Shown here: piece by piece, positions 5,414-5,810 of the stretch
Layout of the letters: the number at the start of each line of letters is the position of its first letter
Position numbering within the stretch: the first letter of the stretch is position 1
NCBI GenBank assembly: GCA_007124415.1
Contig: SLFE01000105.1
Coordinates: forward strand, 1-5,810
DNA length: 5,810 nucleotides
DNA from: Waddliaceae bacterium
GTDB taxonomy: Bacteria > Chlamydiota > Chlamydiia > Chlamydiales > SLFE01
Reading direction: 5' to 3'
The notes under the pieces: model-generated
Told to the model about the DNA's origin: nothing
What the model saw: only the letters and a program-made list of their open reading frames with translations
Database searches by the model: none
Program-made: the position numbers and the translations under genes

Positions 5414-5416
5414 GGC

Positions 5417-5810
5417 ATGAATATAAACAACATCCGCCAACCTGCTGATCTGCCCGGAACTAATTGGACGACAAAGGAAAGTCAGTCATTCAAAGATTTA
5501 TTCGGAGAAATTAAAAAAAAATTTATCGAACTTGAGTTTGTCGATAAAAATGGGGATCCCAATAAAAAACTTTTCAAAATCCCCCTTCCTGCATTGAATC
5601 AAGGCGAGAAAGAAGCGGTCAAGAGCCTTTTAAAGGAAAAAATAATCCGCCGCGATCCGGCAAGCGGGATCAGCTTCAAAACAACTGCTGAAGAAATAGA
5701 AAAAAAAATCGACGAGGAAATCGGCCTTTCATCTTTTGTCCTTTGCGGAAGCCGGTTAATACAAGTCCTGGGCGTTCCCTATTTTGTCAGAGCCCTTGAA
5801 GAGGCCTTTA
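5417..5810 (+). CDS. Unidentified protein, N-terminal 131 residues (partial, runs off the window)
   Basis: The frame is open from the ATG at 5417 to the window's end. The protein begins MNINNIRQPADLPGTNW and continues with lysine- and glutamate-rich, probably helical stretches (FGEIKKKFIELEFVDKNG, then EEIEKKIDEEIGLSSFV). It later reads VLCGSRLIQVLGVPYFVRAL near the edge. No signal peptide or membrane segment is visible in this part. I do not recognise the family. The Asn-rich, charged start resembles the many lineage-specific proteins of environmental chlamydiae, but that is only an impression. There is no Shine-Dalgarno sequence. The ATG lies 8 bases after the -10 of a good promoter, so it is probably translated from a leaderless message. 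No other in-frame ATG or ribosome-site-backed start is close by. Confidence 0.75.
   Translation, partial: MNINNIRQPADLPGTNWTTKESQSFKDLFGEIKKKFIELEFVDKNGDPNKKLFKIPLPALNQGEKEAVKSLLKEKIIRRDPASGISFKTTAEEIEKKIDEEIGLSSFVLCGSRLIQVLGVPYFVRALEEAF

Noticed and set aside
1..5810. Insertion sequences, CRISPR arrays, tRNA or rRNA genes, toxin-antitoxin or defence genes
   Set aside because: No transposase or integrase motif, no regularly spaced long repeats, no cloverleaf with a recognisable T-loop sequence, and no defence-type domain was seen on either strand.

Overview
The window looks like chromosomal DNA of a chlamydia-related bacterium, most likely an environmental, amoeba-associated Parachlamydiales. 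The main reason is pyruvate kinase: its first 75 residues read like the chlamydial enzyme as I remember it (RTKIICT.GPA, VARLNFSHG, VPLAIMLDTKGPEIRLG). It also carries a C-terminal extension that the short pathogen enzyme (about 485 residues) lacks. The assignment rests on recall, not on a search. Nothing in the window indicates a phage, transposon, CRISPR array, tRNA or rRNA.

Left part (1-1330), all on the + strand: the tail of an unidentified gene; a 70-residue DUF2007 protein 14 bases further on, probably in the same operon; an AT-rich orphan gene of 153 codons preceded by an 11-base tandem repeat; and a 66-residue two-helix DUF378 membrane protein with its own good promoter and Shine-Dalgarno sequence. 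A strong hairpin then separates this block from pyk, which is read in the opposite direction.

Middle part (1329-4151): pyk (glycolysis, PEP to pyruvate) and a Nif3/YbgI-family metal protein, both on the - strand. Between them lies a small + strand ORF of uncertain reality. It runs divergently from pyk, converges on the Nif3 gene and overlaps it by 14 bases. The Nif3 terminator hairpin sits inside the ORF's last codons.

Right part (4165-5810), + strand: rpiA (pentose phosphate pathway), starting 13 bases from the divergent Nif3 gene; a DUF151/bifunctional-nuclease protein 7 bases behind it, presumably co-transcribed; then a new promoter and the first 131 codons of an unidentified gene that runs off the window.

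No intergenic stretch exceeds about 115 bases. The genes with clear function are central carbon metabolism (pyk, rpiA) and conserved housekeeping-type proteins. No new multi-gene system is evident. The points most worth a second look are the apparently leaderless starts (clearest at 5417, possibly also pyk and rpiA), the degenerate C-terminal domain of pyruvate kinase, and the gene/terminator overlap at 3377-3409.
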